64,000 nucleotides of DNA, taken from NCBI GenBank assembly GCA_030015575.1, contig CM057346.1:112945899-113009898 (forward strand), read 5' to 3'. The notes below the pieces were generated by a model, which worked only from the letters and a program-made list of their open reading frames with translations, was not told the DNA's origin and did no database searches. The position numbers and the translations under genes were made by a program. The stretch comes from Agapanthus africanus (Eukaryota > Streptophyta > Magnoliopsida > Asparagales > Amaryllidaceae). Below, piece after piece: positions 1 through 11,982 of this stretch (position 1 is its first letter; every line of letters starts with the position of its first letter).

Positions 1-702
1 AATTTAAAAAAATTGTTAGTCCCTAGTCATTTATAGCATCTCAAATTAGAGTGTTAGCAGTAGTGTCTAACTAAAATGCTGGAATTAGAGTTTTTAAATT
101 GTTCAACCAAAATTATGATAGAAACATAACTAAAATTTTGAATTTCAAATTTACTCATAAACTTTCGAAATCTAAAATTTCCGAGACCATCAGCCCTTGA
201 TTTTTTTGGGTATTCAAAGGTTATACTAGAATGTAATATCGGGAGGGGAAAAAATCTTAATTAATTTCTCTCCTTCTTTGCTCACTATGTTCTTGAGTTT
301 CACATAAAATGTTTGCAGACATGATGTAGGTTTAGTCTTGTTGACTCGATTGTTATCTTCCAGTACCTGTCAAACTACCTTTTAAATATGATATCTAGAA
401 AACATCATCACTTTACACGGTTTGATATGCAACCCCTGGTCTTGGGCTGAGAACATGCCGAAGAGCTTTTGCGCTGAAGCTGTCACTTGAGCCAATTATA
501 TCCTGGATCGATGCCTACTTCCTAGCTAACAATTTTGTTAAATGCCCTTACGAATATGCTTTGTATACAAAAGTGAGTGAGATTGGACGATGATGCTGAA
601 GTGTGAGTTGTGGATGGTGGTGTCATGGGGTTTGAGTTTGAGGTTCTCTTTGGACCTCGGAATCATTTTTAATAGAAATGATTGGGTTGCTTCATTTTTC
701 AA
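1..702. other. AT-rich flank without recognisable gene
   Basis: I see no coding region here that resembles a known family. Positions 290-455 are a diverged direct copy of 12290-12440, and short pieces near 20-48 and 257-275 recur, in a different order, near 12440-12540. The stretch is therefore duplicated sequence flanking the decayed copia remnant rather than unique gene DNA. Whether it belongs to the element or to the old target site cannot be told from this window. Confidence 0.5.
290..455 (+). repeat. Direct repeat, left copy
   Basis: About 165 bp starting with TTTCACATAAAATGTTTGC match 12290-12440 in the same orientation with scattered mismatches. The right copy lies immediately outside the 3' end of the copia LTR at 11983-12287. 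No coding potential was recognised in either copy. Confidence 0.7.
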
Positions 703-1000
703 TGTCAAGAAACAATGTCCAAGAATAATATTTTATGAAGAAGATGGATGAGGTTGAAGATAAATTTTATATTTATATTTGTTTTTCACACCTTATTGTT
801 TACATATAACCCACTTATATATAGGTTTTACAATGACTCTTCGTGTAATCAAGACTATTTGACTTCATACATTGAAATTGATATAATGAATAATAGACTT
901 AAATTAGATTTATGCATGACAACAAGTTAATGCACATTATCTTAACTCTTAGAATTCTCAATAATTATTGCTATCAAGTTTTTAAATTATATTTCCAATA
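703..1000 (-). repeat. Decayed copia LTR in inverted orientation
   Basis: Read on the reverse strand, this matches the forward LTR at 11983-12287, from the AT-rich LTR start through the segment with AATATTGAGAATTC to the terminal TTGTTTCTTGACA-like end. A normal LTR pair is in direct orientation, so this copy implies an inversion or a second, separate insertion. The boundary at about 1000 is approximate because that end is diverged. Confidence 0.65.
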
Positions 1001-1020
1001 TACTTGGTTAAGCTTGATTC

Positions 1021-1466
1021 AGTATGCCGAGCTTGATCACAGTAAACAGAATTTTTCGTTACATCAAAGGGACGTCGAATGTTGATATCCTTTATTCGAG
1101 AACTGATAATTTTGATCTTGTTGCATACACCGATAGCGATTAGGGTGGAGATATTGATGATCGCAAGAATGCCGCTGGATATACATGTTTTATGGGTGAC
1201 ATTATCTTAACTTGGTCCTCAAAGAAGCAACTGATTGTCACTTTCTCGACTTGGGAAATCAATATGTCGCTGCATCATTAGGAGTTTGCCATATGTTACA
1301 GTTTAAGGAACGTGCTTGAAGATCTTCGATTTCCCTGAGACGAATCTATGAAGATCTACGTTGATAACAGGTCCGCCATTGCACTAGCGAAAAATCCAGT
1401 CTTCCATGAGAGGAGTAAGCATATCGACATTCGCTATCAGCATGTGAAGAAGAAGAAGGTCGAGCT
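1021..1466 (+). pseudogene. Ty1/copia RNase H fragment (outer remnant), part 1
   Basis: The translation shows the copia RNase H signature: RYIKGTSN near 1050, YTDSD near 1128, GGDIDDRKNAAGYTCF near 1144-1190, WSSKKQLIV near 1213, and VDNRSAIALAKNPVFHERSKHID from 1360 to 1428. In-frame stops occur (for example the TAG at 1141 directly after the YTDSD motif). Everything upstream (gag, protease, integrase, RT) is missing, so the element is 5'-truncated. The frame is cut at 1466 by the Angela-like insertion and resumes at 11868. Confidence 0.85.
1462..1466. other. Target site duplication GAGCT (left)
   Basis: GAGCT lies directly before the LTR start TGTTAG at 1467 and is repeated directly after the LTR end CTACA at 11862. 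Five bp is the usual duplication length for LTR retrotransposons. The RNase H reading frame of the host remnant continues on the far side. Confidence 0.95.
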
Positions 1467-3688
1467 TGTTAGTTATATGTATGCTCTAGAGGCCATTACT
1501 GTACATTGGATGTATATTGTAGTGGATGCTTGGACATATATAGGGAGGACTTTCTTGCTCGACATGATAGTATGCTATCTGGTTGATCTTTACCTTAACG
1601 TGTACACTGATTGTCTCTCTGATACATGTTGGTAAAGCCCTTAGGATGTGTACTTGACTATCTGGACTGTGATGCGGATCATACTAGTGGGGACATGGTA
1701 GTCCATAAGTACATCCTTCAAAGTCCCTAGTCGTGGGTGTATCGAGACGGGGCATCGATATACCAGAGTAGACTAGCGTATACCTTCTCGACCCATACAG
1801 ATGGGCGATGGATGATCCCATATCCATTGGTGTTTGACATCGGAGATTATATACGGGTGCTCAGTGGAGACTGGGTACACTGGACGGACTCGCCGAGAAC
1901 TCCCAGATGGTATTATACCTTACGTCAGATGGCAGTTCTCTGGTGACACTGGTACAGAGTAGTCTGTTGACCCGAGATCGTCATAGAGTCTTGTGTGGTT
2001 CCCACTGTGCTTTGATTTCCATCTTACCACGTCCAAGAGGGCGTGCAAAACGGTGGTTTTTGGGTACAGTCCCGAATCACATGGAGGCAATGAGCGATAG
2101 GAGGGGATTCGTCTCTCCCGGTATAGGGAGTTGATGTTGCGCTGTGTTCGATTGGCTATAACCGGAAATCCCTGGCCAGGGTTGCTGAGATTTACTGGTA
2201 AATGTTACCAGTAGCTTCTCGAACTGTTATAAGCCTCATATCGACACGACTTATCGAGCTATTGGGGTCTGACGTTTACCACCCCTAGGCGAGATATGCG
2301 ACATATCAGACGACGAGACCGGACTGTACGGTAAGTGTTACTGGTTGGATTCACAGGAGTGTGAGCGAGCTTGCTCGTCGATCTTCTGATCGCTCAATAC
2401 CCGGGTGGCCGTTACGTTTAGCAGACCGCTTGCGGCTTGTGGGTGTTTGATATGATCATCACCTGCTGCCGGCGTATTGACGAGTCTTCAGAGTCCTACA
2501 CAGAGGTTTCCTGGCTCAAGCGAAACGAAATAGGAGCGCATATGAGATATGTGCGGGACCGAGAATAATGCGTGTATGTGATACCGTATTTCATTCTCGC
2601 GATGAATGTATCGAATGGTTGTATGCGATATAACCTAATTATCGAATCAAGGATTGATTCGATAAGCCGATACATATGATATTAGTCGGTTATATGTGAT
2701 ATGACCGGATCGTTAAATCAAGTGTTGATTTAATGATTTAATGCATAATTATATATTTGATATATTACTTTGCATTAACTAGTATTGGTTCACTTTAAAT
2801 GGATTTTCTCACTTGAAGTTCACAAGTTGTATATGTGATATACTTTTGTGCACTTGTTTGTATCATGTTTGATGATACATGCTTACTTGAGTTTGTGTAA
2901 AGATTAAACCATGGTTATTTAAATGGTTAGGGTTTTGTTTTTCATATCTATTTATTCATTTATTTATTTGTTTATTCATTTTGGAATAGATATGAAAAGA
3001 ATGGTGGCTTTATTTGTAGTTTTATTGAAGCTTCATGAAGCTTTGACCTAGTCCACCATTCTTGTCTCATGCTTAACCCTAACCATTCCTCTTAACCATG
3101 ATTCATTCTCTATATTTAACCATGGTTTGAATATGATAAGTATTGATTTTCTTTTCCTTTTGGAATTAACTAATCATATTCTTTCTTCTTCTTCTTCATC
3201 TTGAGCAAGAAGAAAACCTAGACTTCATCAATGGTGACTTGATGAAATGAGTGAGAAATCCAATTTTAAAGTGAACCCACTTCCTATTTCTTCATCCTCT
3301 ACCTCTTGCCAAGTAGTATAGGATGTTTCCTTCACAAGTTTTCATGGCTTGGTGAAGGTGGAGCTTGATCTTGTGATGCCTCGACGTAGATCATCTTCGG
3401 CAGCGTAGTCGATGACCTAGCCCGTCCATTCTCCGATGAAGCCGATACTAGAGTCCAAGATTCGATTTGTACAGTGAGGGGACTTCATTGCGGAGCTATG
3501 GAGGTGGAGGACCGGATCTACAAAGGTTGTATTTCCGTTTACTCGTAGTTAAGTTGTTAACTTGTTATCGGTTTCGCCTAAAATTCTAGTTAACGATCCG
3601 TATTAGGGTTTCTCGGCACCCGTAAAATTTTGAAATTGGCATGGTTGATGCCTTGTGAGACCTCTTGAGAGTGCCTTGGAACCCTACA
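1467..3688 (+). repeat. 5' LTR of the Angela-like copia element
   Basis: Begins TGTTAG and ends CCTACA, with the same length as the copy at 9641-11862. Open frames inside (1737-1946, 1907-2134) recur at 9911-10120 and 10081-10308 only because the LTR is duplicated. No protein family was recognised in them. Confidence 0.95.
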
Positions 3689-3689
3689 G

Positions 3690-3702
3690 TGGTATCAGAG
3701 CC
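3690..3702 (+). promoter_or_regulatory. Primer binding site, initiator tRNA-Met type
   Basis: TGGTATCAGAGCC starts two bases after the 5' LTR. This is the standard plant PBS complementary to the 3' end of initiator tRNA-Met, where reverse transcription of minus-strand DNA would start. Confidence 0.95.
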
Positions 3703-3890
3703 AAGCTAGAGCCTTAGGCGATGCGTAGACGAAGTTTGAAACCCGAACGAACCCGAAACCCTAAAATTTCATGCTCTCTGGACTTTTTCCAAAAACTGGG
3801 TTTTTTCCAGATAAAAAATGCCTAAAAAATTCAGCAGGGAATTCTAAGAATTACGGCGCAAAATTTATCTCATGATCCCTCTAATGCGCG

Positions 3891-3931
3891 GCGGAACCGC
3901 GGCATAAGCCTAGCTTATGCGGCGGTTCCGC
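3891..3931. repeat. GC-rich inverted repeat (hairpin)
   Basis: Arms 3891-3909 and 3913-3931 are 19 nt with a single mismatch, separated by CTA. The arm starts GCGGAACCGC, a motif also present at 46841-46855 in the Athila leader. It lies in the transcribed leader about 200 bp downstream of the PBS. Confidence 0.85.
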
Positions 3932-5814
3932 GGCTAAAGTGTGACGTCACGCTCCCAATTTTGCACAGTAACTTCTTTTATTCAGTGCTGAGTTCTCTGG
4001 GTATTTTTAAATATTATTCAAGAGTTGAATTTTCTGGGGTTGTTTTGGGGATTCGATGATTCGATCGGATTATCAGATTTTGTCTATGTGGATTCCGGAT
4101 AATTTTTGAATATGTTAAAAAGTTCGACCGGATATAAATACCCAATTTTTCCCCTGTCGGGAAATTTCCAAGTGTTGGATTTTTCCGTGGTTTAAAGACG
4201 TTCTAAGTAGTGCAAGCAACTCGATGGACCCTCTAGAAGACAACAAACCTTAACTCGATTATGTGACGGTCTTGAACTGCCCTTTGAACCTTCGGGTTTG
4301 GGGCAGTACGGCGTGCCACATGTGAGGCGTTGGCTTGACCCTTCTACAGCTGGACCGTTGGTACTGAGGCACGAACTGAATGTTTTTAGACTTGTTTCAT
4401 GTGTTGATCTGTATCGGGAAAACTTGGGTGTTTGAATGTTCGATCGGAAAGTTTAACATTTTCTAATTATCTGGAATGTGATACAATAATTGGAATTCAC
4501 AAATAGTTATGAGATAACTGAATGAATGTTATAAATCTAGCGGTTTAGTCTCACTTGATCGGTTGCCACGGAATTTTGATATGATCAAAAGTCCGTCGCA
4601 ATCACGTAGCGTACGCGGATACTCGCCGGGTAAACTTAATAGACAGCCTCACTCCATAGCCCCGACCAAGTGACTGTAGGAGAACCCCATCGCCGAAAGC
4701 ATCCGTTCGGGTGCTCGCGGTAGCGGTGTTCCGCCTTGGTGCACTTCGTCGACGGTATCGGGGGTGCGGCCATCTACTGAAGTTTGCGACGAGCATTCGA
4801 TCAGGATGTCGGGAATCTTGTTGAATTGCCCGACTTGATATTGAAAAGTGTTTTCGATTTTGAGACTAAAATGCGGGGTTTATAATTGTTAGGCATGCGA
4901 TGTCTAAGGAATTCATTTGGTCAGGCATGCGATGTCTGAGGTGGTTGCGGATTCCAACTGTTGTACTTTTACACTTTCTTTTCTGTGACCGTAAGTGTAA
5001 TATGTGATATCGCCGGTTTCGTTGCTATATGTCAACGACAATTGGGATGCGCATATTTACTTACGTTGATGACATGTCATGTTATGTGTTGCTGGATATG
5101 TTATATTGGATCATCGTGTTTGAATAGCCGGGGGTTTTATGTGAGATGAGTGTTTTTCATTTTCATTCATGTAAAAAACTTGTATGTAATATTCTTTTAT
5201 TGGGGCACTTCCAGGTTGCGGAAGATGTCACCGTTTGTATATTATTTACTTTTCCGCACTAGGATAGACCCAAGGAGGAGGGCACAAGTAACCGGGTTCT
5301 GGAGTCCAGTGGGAGACCAACTCGAGGAGTCGAGTCCGGGTCTCCTAACTCCAGAATTGGTAGGGTTGCTTGCCGCTCTCGTAGGGGTCTAGGGGTGTGG
5401 GTTTGGCTATTCATCACGACCGTGGAATCCGTGTTTTATACTGGCTCGTATTGAAAACACGGACGTCCTAGTATATCCAATATTTCATATGTTTCTTCTG
5501 CTGCGATATCTGTGATGTGATCATGTGATGTTCTGTGATAGATACTGTATATATTATATATGATATATTATATAGACGTTACTTATGTTTTACACCCGCG
5601 CTAGCCCTACCCCGCTCTGTCGTTAGTTACCTAACCTAACGGTGCACGAGAGGATATCGAGGCGAATGCGGATGGCATAAGTGTACGTCGTATTTATTTG
5701 TGATGTTTAGGTACTTAAATGATGGGACTTCATTAATATGATTAATGAAATAAAAGAAACCTAAAATGTTGTGGAATCGAATTTCAAAATAAAACAGGTA
5801 GCTACAGTTCTTGC

Positions 5815-6050
5815 TTTGCACAGCGGTATATATGATATATCCTGCACCTTATTCGATAAGGAAAGGACCGAGGTCCCTTCACCGGGAGTGACTCCTTTAG
5901 CAATAATTGGCAGATGCTACACACTCGGTTTGTCTTTTGATTGCTTTTAAGTGTTTTTTCTTTGCACAGTGATATATATGATATATCCCGCACCTCATTC
6001 GACGAGGAAAGGACCGACGATCCCTTCACCGGGAGTGACTCCTTTAGCAA
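5815..6050 (+). repeat. Direct repeat pair, about 90 bp, offset 146 bp
   Basis: Copies at 5815-5903 and 5961-6050 both begin TTTGCACAG and end GACTCCTTTAGCAA, with around ten mismatches. They sit inside the unassigned gag-position segment. Confidence 0.85.
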
Positions 6051-6875
6051 AACTAGAAAAGCCTCAAAAGCACTCCATTTCAAAATCATTTGATTCTACA
6101 ACGATATCAAGTTCATTACGCAATAGGTTTTCAGAAAAACCTGTCGTAGCCCTCCGTCATTTCAGATACGTACTAGTTAGTATTCGTGCTGTGGTTGTTT
6201 GGCCTCCGTCAAGGCGTATTGTACGGTAGCTAACTAGTGCTTATCTGCTAGCAGATGATGCGATTGGATTAGGGTATTCGTACGGCGTTGTTTGGCCTTC
6301 GTCAAGGGTCGTGCGGGTGGGTTTAATTCAATCAGGAAATGACGGGTTGAACTTGACTAGCGGACTATGGGTTGTTTGGCCTCCGTCAAGGTCATAGGAC
6401 GCTAGGGGCAAAATATTATCGGGAATTTTAAGTGTTGAAATTTGCAATGAGATTGCATACCTTCTATGAGATAGTTGGATCCCGATACCCGCTGCGAGTA
6501 AGAGTTACTCCTGGGAGAGTTTTATACATTACAATTAGCCGATCAAGTAGGTGTCTAGAAAGGTGTCAACGGGGTTACGCCTCTGGGAAAACGAGATTTA
6601 CATTAATTAGGTTCGTGCGAAAGTACGGGGACCTCCCTCAAAGTACCGACACTGGCCTGGCTGAAAGATTGGCGAACTTGTAGTGTGTAATTAATCCCGG
6701 CTAGTCTTTCCTTTTAGGGTTTGAAGGAAGATTTGATAAAAAGCAGTGGGAGCCATCCTGATTAGATAAAATAAAAACCAATCTATTCCTGAAAGAGCGC
6801 ACGCTGAGTGTTTTCTTCTCTCTCTCTCCAGGTAGCGACCATATCACGCCTTAATCAAGATAATAATACGGAATT

Positions 6876-8160
6876 TTGACCGAACCCGCTTGTTATACTG
6901 AGCTGGGGAACGTTGGTCCCGCTCCAACTTATAATTGTTATAAGACAGAGCAGGAAATTGGGGATTACCAGAATTCCCGTGCCGCCCAAACGAAGAGAGT
7001 GCATGCTGATGCATCATCTTCGGGTGTGTTCGTTATACAGAACTGTTTCTCAGTATCCTACGCATCCTTGGTATATGATACCGGATCAGGATCCCTGATA
7101 TGTAATCTGTTACATAGGGCTACAAAAGGGTAGAAAACTGAGAATGGGTGATAAGTTTCATGAGGCAGAAAACGGGGCAAGTGTTGCAGCCAAGTCTGTT
7201 GGTCACTGTCACCCTGTATTACCAATACATTGATTCTGAACGAATGTTATTAGATACCGAACCTGATATACAAAATCATATCAGTCTCTTTATTAGTAAA
7301 GAAATGATAAAATTCTGTATTGTTGGATAATGTTTTGAACATTTCCTATATCAAAAATTGATCGGTTCAGGCACGTTATCTAAAAGCATTGATGTTCTAA
7401 ATCAAACTACAGTTCTTAGTATACGGAACACACACAAGAGGAAGAGTTCAGAAATGAACGAATCCTTCTTGAGGCATTGTAGACTAGGTCATATCAATGC
7501 GACCCGACTAGCTGAAGTTACATGTAGATGCATATTTAAATCAGTTTGAATTTACATCTTGTGAAACTTGCCAGTCATGTCACAAAGATAAGATGACCAG
7601 AGCTCTGTTTAATGGAAACAGAGAAAGAGTTAGTGAACTCTTGGGATTGATACATGTTGATGTATGTAAGGTCCCTTGTCTACACATGCCAGGACCGGTT
7701 CTTTATACTTCATTACGTTCTCTGATAATCTCTCAAGATTCAGACATATGTTTCTGTTGAAACACAAGTCTGAACCTTTTGAGATATTCACAGAATATAA
7801 GTTAGAAGTAAAGAACCAATATGGGTATAAGTATTATGTCCTTTGATGAGATCAAGGAGGAGAATACTTGAGTACGGAATTCCTGGATTATTCTAAAGGA
7901 GAATGAGATTCTCTCTCAGCATTACTCCTCCGTATACACCATTGCACGATGGTATATCGGGGTGGAGCAGATACACCCTATTTGATATGGTGTGCTCTAT
8001 GATGAGTACTACTGAGTTACCTATTTCCTTTTGGGAGTTATGCACTTGAGAAGCTGCATACCTATTGAATAGGGTTCCAGTCAAATCAGTTGCCTACCAT
8101 TTCATATGTGATATGGAAAGGGAAGAGCCCATGTCTTAAGCTAGCTAAGATTTGGGGTTG
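6876..8160 (+). pseudogene. Copia protease, GAG-pre-integrase and integrase remnant
   Basis: In shifting frames one reads a protease active site (YDTGSGSLICN, about 7074-7107), a GAG-pre-integrase motif (HCRLGHIN near 7476-7500), then the integrase zinc-like and core region (CETCQSCHKDKMTRA near 7560-7600, GLIHVDVC near 7645, YFITFSDNLSRF near 7706-7740, FLLKHKSEPFEIF). Stops and indels occur every 50-150 bp, and the middle of the integrase core, where the catalytic aspartate of the DRGGEY motif should be, is missing or scrambled around 7820-7880. Not functional. Confidence 0.8.
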
Positions 8161-9600
8161 TCCGGCCTATGTCTAAAAACAAAATCCGGACAAGCTCGAG
8201 GCAAGGTCTGTTATGTAGAACTGGAAAGGTTCCAGCTATGCAAACTGAAGCAGCTAATTTGGTAGAACCAAAGGATTCAGTAGATTCCAACGAACCTCAG
8301 CCTCTCCGCCGATCTAGTAGGGTTCCTCACCCACCTGAGAGATACTTCGGTTTCTCGATGACAGTGGGAGCGAGAATTGCATCATGAGATGATGACCCAA
8401 CTAGCTTCGAGCTGGCCATCAGGAGTAAGACTCTGTAAGAATGGCTGGATGCTTAGTGATCTGAGATGGAATCCTTATACACCAACAGAGTATGGACTTT
8501 GGTTGCTATATCTGAAAGGTTAAATCCCCATCAGGAGCAAGTATATCTTGAGAAGATTACTTGGTGTACATGGAAAGGTTGTGGCTTTCAAAGCTAGACT
8601 TGTTAAAGGTTTTCGTCATCGACCAGGCGTGGATAATGATGAAACCTTTTTCAGTGGCTATGCTTAAGTCCATCCAGATCCTACTTACCATGGCTACATA
8701 CCATGACTACGTTATCTGGTGGTTGGGTGTCATGACAGCTTTTCTAAATGATGTTTTAGAAAAGGCAGTCTATAAGTACACAGCCAGAGGGCCTCGTAGA
8801 CAGTGGGAGCAGCGGAAACGTGTGCAAGATGCTTTATAGGATAAAGCAGGCATCGCGGAGTTGGAACATCTGTTTTGATGGATTAGTCAAAGAATTTGAC
8901 ATCATCAAAATGGTAGATGAACCTTGTATAAACAAAAAGGTAGTAGGGAGTATGGTGACGATCCTCGTAGAGTACGTGGATGACATACTCTTGATAGGGA
9001 AGGAGTTTCCTATGCTACGCTCGATCAATCTCCGCTTATCACACTGATTCTCCACATAAGATCAAAGTGATACCTACTAAATCCTGGAATTTGGATCTAT
9101 GAGATAGATCTAGTTGGATATTAGGACACTCACTAATTGTAGTGAGATGGTATCAGTTGATCCTAGGGAGAATCACTAGAAGTGTTCCAGAGTGATAAAG
9201 ACGACTGAATGTCAGTCACATGCATTGTCTTTACCCTCAGTAAAGGGACGGTATGTTGGAAGAGTTCCAAGCTAGATACCGTGACATACTAGACGATAAA
9301 GGCAGGATACATCGCTACTTAAGATGCTACCAAAGAGGCTGTTTGGGTGTATATTGGTTCATGAGATGAACTACGTTCCTACCATTGTGAGACAATGGAG
9401 TTGTGGCTTATGCCAAGGAACGCCGGTCCCATCAGTGATCCAGACATAATCTATGGCAGTATCACCTGATCATGGAGATGGTTGATCTCTAGGGTGATCA
9501 AGGTTAGGAGAACAGACTCAGAGGACAACACGGCTGATCCACTCACAAAGGCCTTTTCCCAGAGAGAGACTTTTATGGGATGGTTGAGTATGAGATACTA
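8161..9600 (+). pseudogene. Copia reverse transcriptase and RNase H remnant
   Basis: The RT linker motif PLRRSSRVPHPPERY lies at about 8301-8345. RT core pieces follow: KVVAFKARLVKGF near 8570-8610, YRIKQASRSWN near 8833-8865, and the catalytic YVDDILLIGKEF near 8973-9008 with both aspartates intact. RNase H is represented by DNGVVAYAKERRSHQ (near 9393) and DNTADPLTKAF (near 9520). Many frameshifts and stops break the frame, so it is a pseudogene. Confidence 0.85.
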
Positions 9601-9625
9601 CAACCACTGCTATCAGATGGCCCTA

Positions 9626-9640
9626 GTGCAAGTGGGAGAT
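9626..9640 (+). promoter_or_regulatory. Polypurine tract of the Angela-like element
   Basis: GTGCAAGTGGGAGAT directly precedes the 3' LTR start TGTTAG. This is the usual copia priming site for plus-strand DNA synthesis. Confidence 0.85.
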
Positions 9641-11862
9641 TGTTAGTTATATGTACGCCCTAGAGGCCATTACTGTACATTGGATGTATATTGTAGTGGA
9701 TGCTTGGACATATATAGTGAGGACTTTCTTGCTCGACATGATAGTATGCTATCTGGTTGATCTATACCTTAACGTGTACACTGATTGTCTCTCTGATACA
9801 TGTTGGTAAAGCCCTTAGGATGTGTACTTGACTATCTGGACTGTGATGCGGATCATACTAGTGGGGACATGGTAGTCCATAAGTACATCCTTCAAAGTCC
9901 CTAGTCGTGGGTGTATCGAGACGGGGCATCGATATACCAGAGTAGACCAGCGTATACCTTCTCGACCCATACAGATGGGCGATGGATGATCCCATATCCA
10001 TTGGTGTTTGACATCGGAGATTATATACGGGTGCTCAGTGGAGACTGGGTACACTGGACGGACTCACTGAGAACTCCCAGATGGTATTATACCTTACGTC
10101 AGATGGCAGTTCTCTGGTAACACTAGTACAGAGTAGTCTGTTGACCCGAGATCGTCATAGAGTCTTATGTGGTTCCCACTGTGCTTTGATTTCCATCTTA
10201 CCACATCCAAGAGGGCGTGCAAAACGGTGGTTTTTGGGTACAGTCCGGAATCACATGGAGGCAATAAGCGATAGGAGGGGATTCGTCTTTCCCGGTATAG
10301 GGAGTTGATGTTGCGCTGTGTTCGATTGGCTATAACCGGAAATCCCTGGCCAGGGTTGCTGAGATTTACAGGTAAGTGTTACCAGTAGCTTCTCGAACTG
10401 TTATAGGCCTCATATCGACACGACTTATCGAGCTATTGGGGTCTGACGTTTACCACCCCTAGGCAAGATATGCGACATATCAGACGACGAGACCGGACTG
10501 TACGGTAAGTGTTACTGGTTGGATTCACAGGAGTGTGAGCGGGCTTGCTCGTCGATCTTCTGATCGCTCAATACCCGGGTGGCCGTTACGTTTAGCAGAC
10601 CGCTTGCGGCTTGTGGGTGTTTGATATGATCATCACCTGCTGCCGGCGTATTGACGAGTCTTCAGAGTCCTACACAGAGGTTTCCTGGCTCAAGCGAAAC
10701 GAAATAGGAGCGCATATGAGATATGTGCGGGACCGAGAATAATGCGTGTATGTGATACCGTATTTCATTCTCGCGATGAATGTATCGAATGGTTGTATGC
10801 GATATAACCTAGTTATCGAATCAAGGATTGATTCGATAAGCCGATAGATATGATATTAGTCGGTTATATGTGATATGACCGGATCGTTAAATCAAGTGTT
10901 GATTTAATGATTTAATGCATAATTATATATTTGATATATTACTTTGCATTAACTAGTATTGGTTCACTTTAAATGGATTTTCTCACTTGAAGTTCACAAG
11001 TTGTATATGTGATATACTTTTGTGCACTTGTTTGTATCATGTTTGATGATACATGCTTACTTGAGTTTGTGTAAAGATTAAACCATGGTTATTTAAATGG
11101 TTAGGGTTTTGTTTTTCATATCTATTTATTCATTTATTTATTTGTTTATTCATTTTGGAATAGATATGAAAAGAATGGTGGCTTTATTTGTAGTTTTATT
11201 GAAGCTTCATGAAGCTTTGACCTAGTCCACCATTCTTGTCTCATGCTTAACCCTAACCATTCCTCTTAACCATGATTCATTCTCTACACTTAACCATGGT
11301 TTGAATATGATAAGTATTGATTTTCTTTTCCTTTTGGAATTAACTAATCATATTCTTTCTTCTTCTTCTTCATCTTGAGCAAGAAGAAAACCTAGACTTC
11401 ATCAATGGTGACTTGATGAAATGAGTGAGAAATCCAATTCTAAAGTGAACCCACTTCCTATTTCTTCATCCTCTACCTCTTGTCAAGTAGTATAGGGTGT
11501 TTCCTTCACAAGTTTTCATGGCTTGGTGAAGGTGAAGCTTGATCTTGTGATGCCTCGACGTAGATCATCTTCGGCAGCGTAGTCGATGACCTAGCCCATC
11601 CATTCTCCGATGAAGCCGATACTAGAGTCCAAGATTCGATTTGTACAGCGAGGGGACTTCATTGCGGAGCTATGGAGGTGGAGGACCGGATCTACAAAGG
11701 TTGTATTTCCGTTTACTCGTAGTTAAGTTGTTAACTTGTTATCGGTTTCGCCTAAAATTCTAGTTAACGATCCGTATTAGGGTTTCTCGGCACCCGTAAA
11801 ATTTTGAAATTGGCATGGTTGATGCCTTGTGAGACCTCTTGAGAGTGCCTAAGAACCCTACA
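9641..11862 (+). repeat. 3' LTR of the Angela-like copia element
   Basis: 2222 bp, the same length as the 5' LTR, with about 31 substitutions by hand count and no length change. It ends CTACA at 11862 and is followed by the GAGCT duplication. Confidence 0.95.
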
Positions 11863-11867
11863 GAGCT
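11863..11867. other. Target site duplication GAGCT (right)
   Basis: Perfect match to 1462-1466. The interrupted RNase H frame resumes directly after it. Confidence 0.95.
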
Positions 11868-11982
11868 GAACTTCGAGAAGTCATAAGATCAAGTCTCAAC
11901 ATATTTACAAAGCTATTGAAGTGTGAATTATTTTCGTTCTTGCGAAGCAAGCTCGACATGGTAATTCATGTTTAAGGGAGTA
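11863..11982 (+). pseudogene. Ty1/copia RNase H fragment (outer remnant), part 2
   Basis: Contains NIFTKLLK and FSFLRSKLDMV (about 11898-11961), the conserved C-terminal end of copia pol, followed by a stop. It continues the frame cut at 1466 and ends just before the polypurine tract TTTAAGGGAG and the LTR start at 11983. Confidence 0.85.

Larger units (their letters stand above)
3703..6875 (+). other. Leader and expected gag region, no recognisable gag
   Basis: About 3.1 kb where leader and gag are expected. I find no capsid-like frame or zinc knuckle. Visible structure: a 19-bp imperfect hairpin at 3891-3931; an approximately 90-bp direct repeat at 5815-5903 and 5961-6050; and a 21-bp motif, GTTGTTTGGCCTCCGTCAAG plus G, at 6194, 6287 (one mismatch) and 6371. 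The motif 'GGCATGCGATGTCT' occurs at about 4892 and 4924. Gag may have decayed beyond recognition or been replaced by other sequence. Confidence 0.5.
1467..11862 (+). mobile_element. Angela-like Ty1/copia retrotransposon, degenerate but structurally complete
   Basis: Two direct LTRs of 2222 bp each, a primer binding site matching initiator tRNA-Met, a polypurine tract and a perfect 5-bp target duplication define the element. Coding order is protease, GAG-pre-integrase, integrase, RT, RNase H, as in Ty1/copia. The LTR start with CCCTAGAGGCC resembles Angela/BARE LTRs as I recall them, so the lineage is an inference. About 31 differences between the LTRs by hand count (about 1.4%) point to a fairly recent insertion, yet pol is badly broken. 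It was probably already defective when mobilised, moved by proteins supplied in trans. Confidence 0.9.

Noticed and set aside
290-455. Host gene exon duplicated at 12290
   Set aside because: No consistent reading frame in either copy and several stops; kept only as a direct repeat.
1737-2134. Frames repeated at 9911-10308
   Set aside because: Duplicate because they are in the two LTRs of the Angela-like element; no known protein.
3690-3702. Possible tRNA gene
   Set aside because: Only the 13-nt primer site complementary to a tRNA 3' end is present, no tRNA body.
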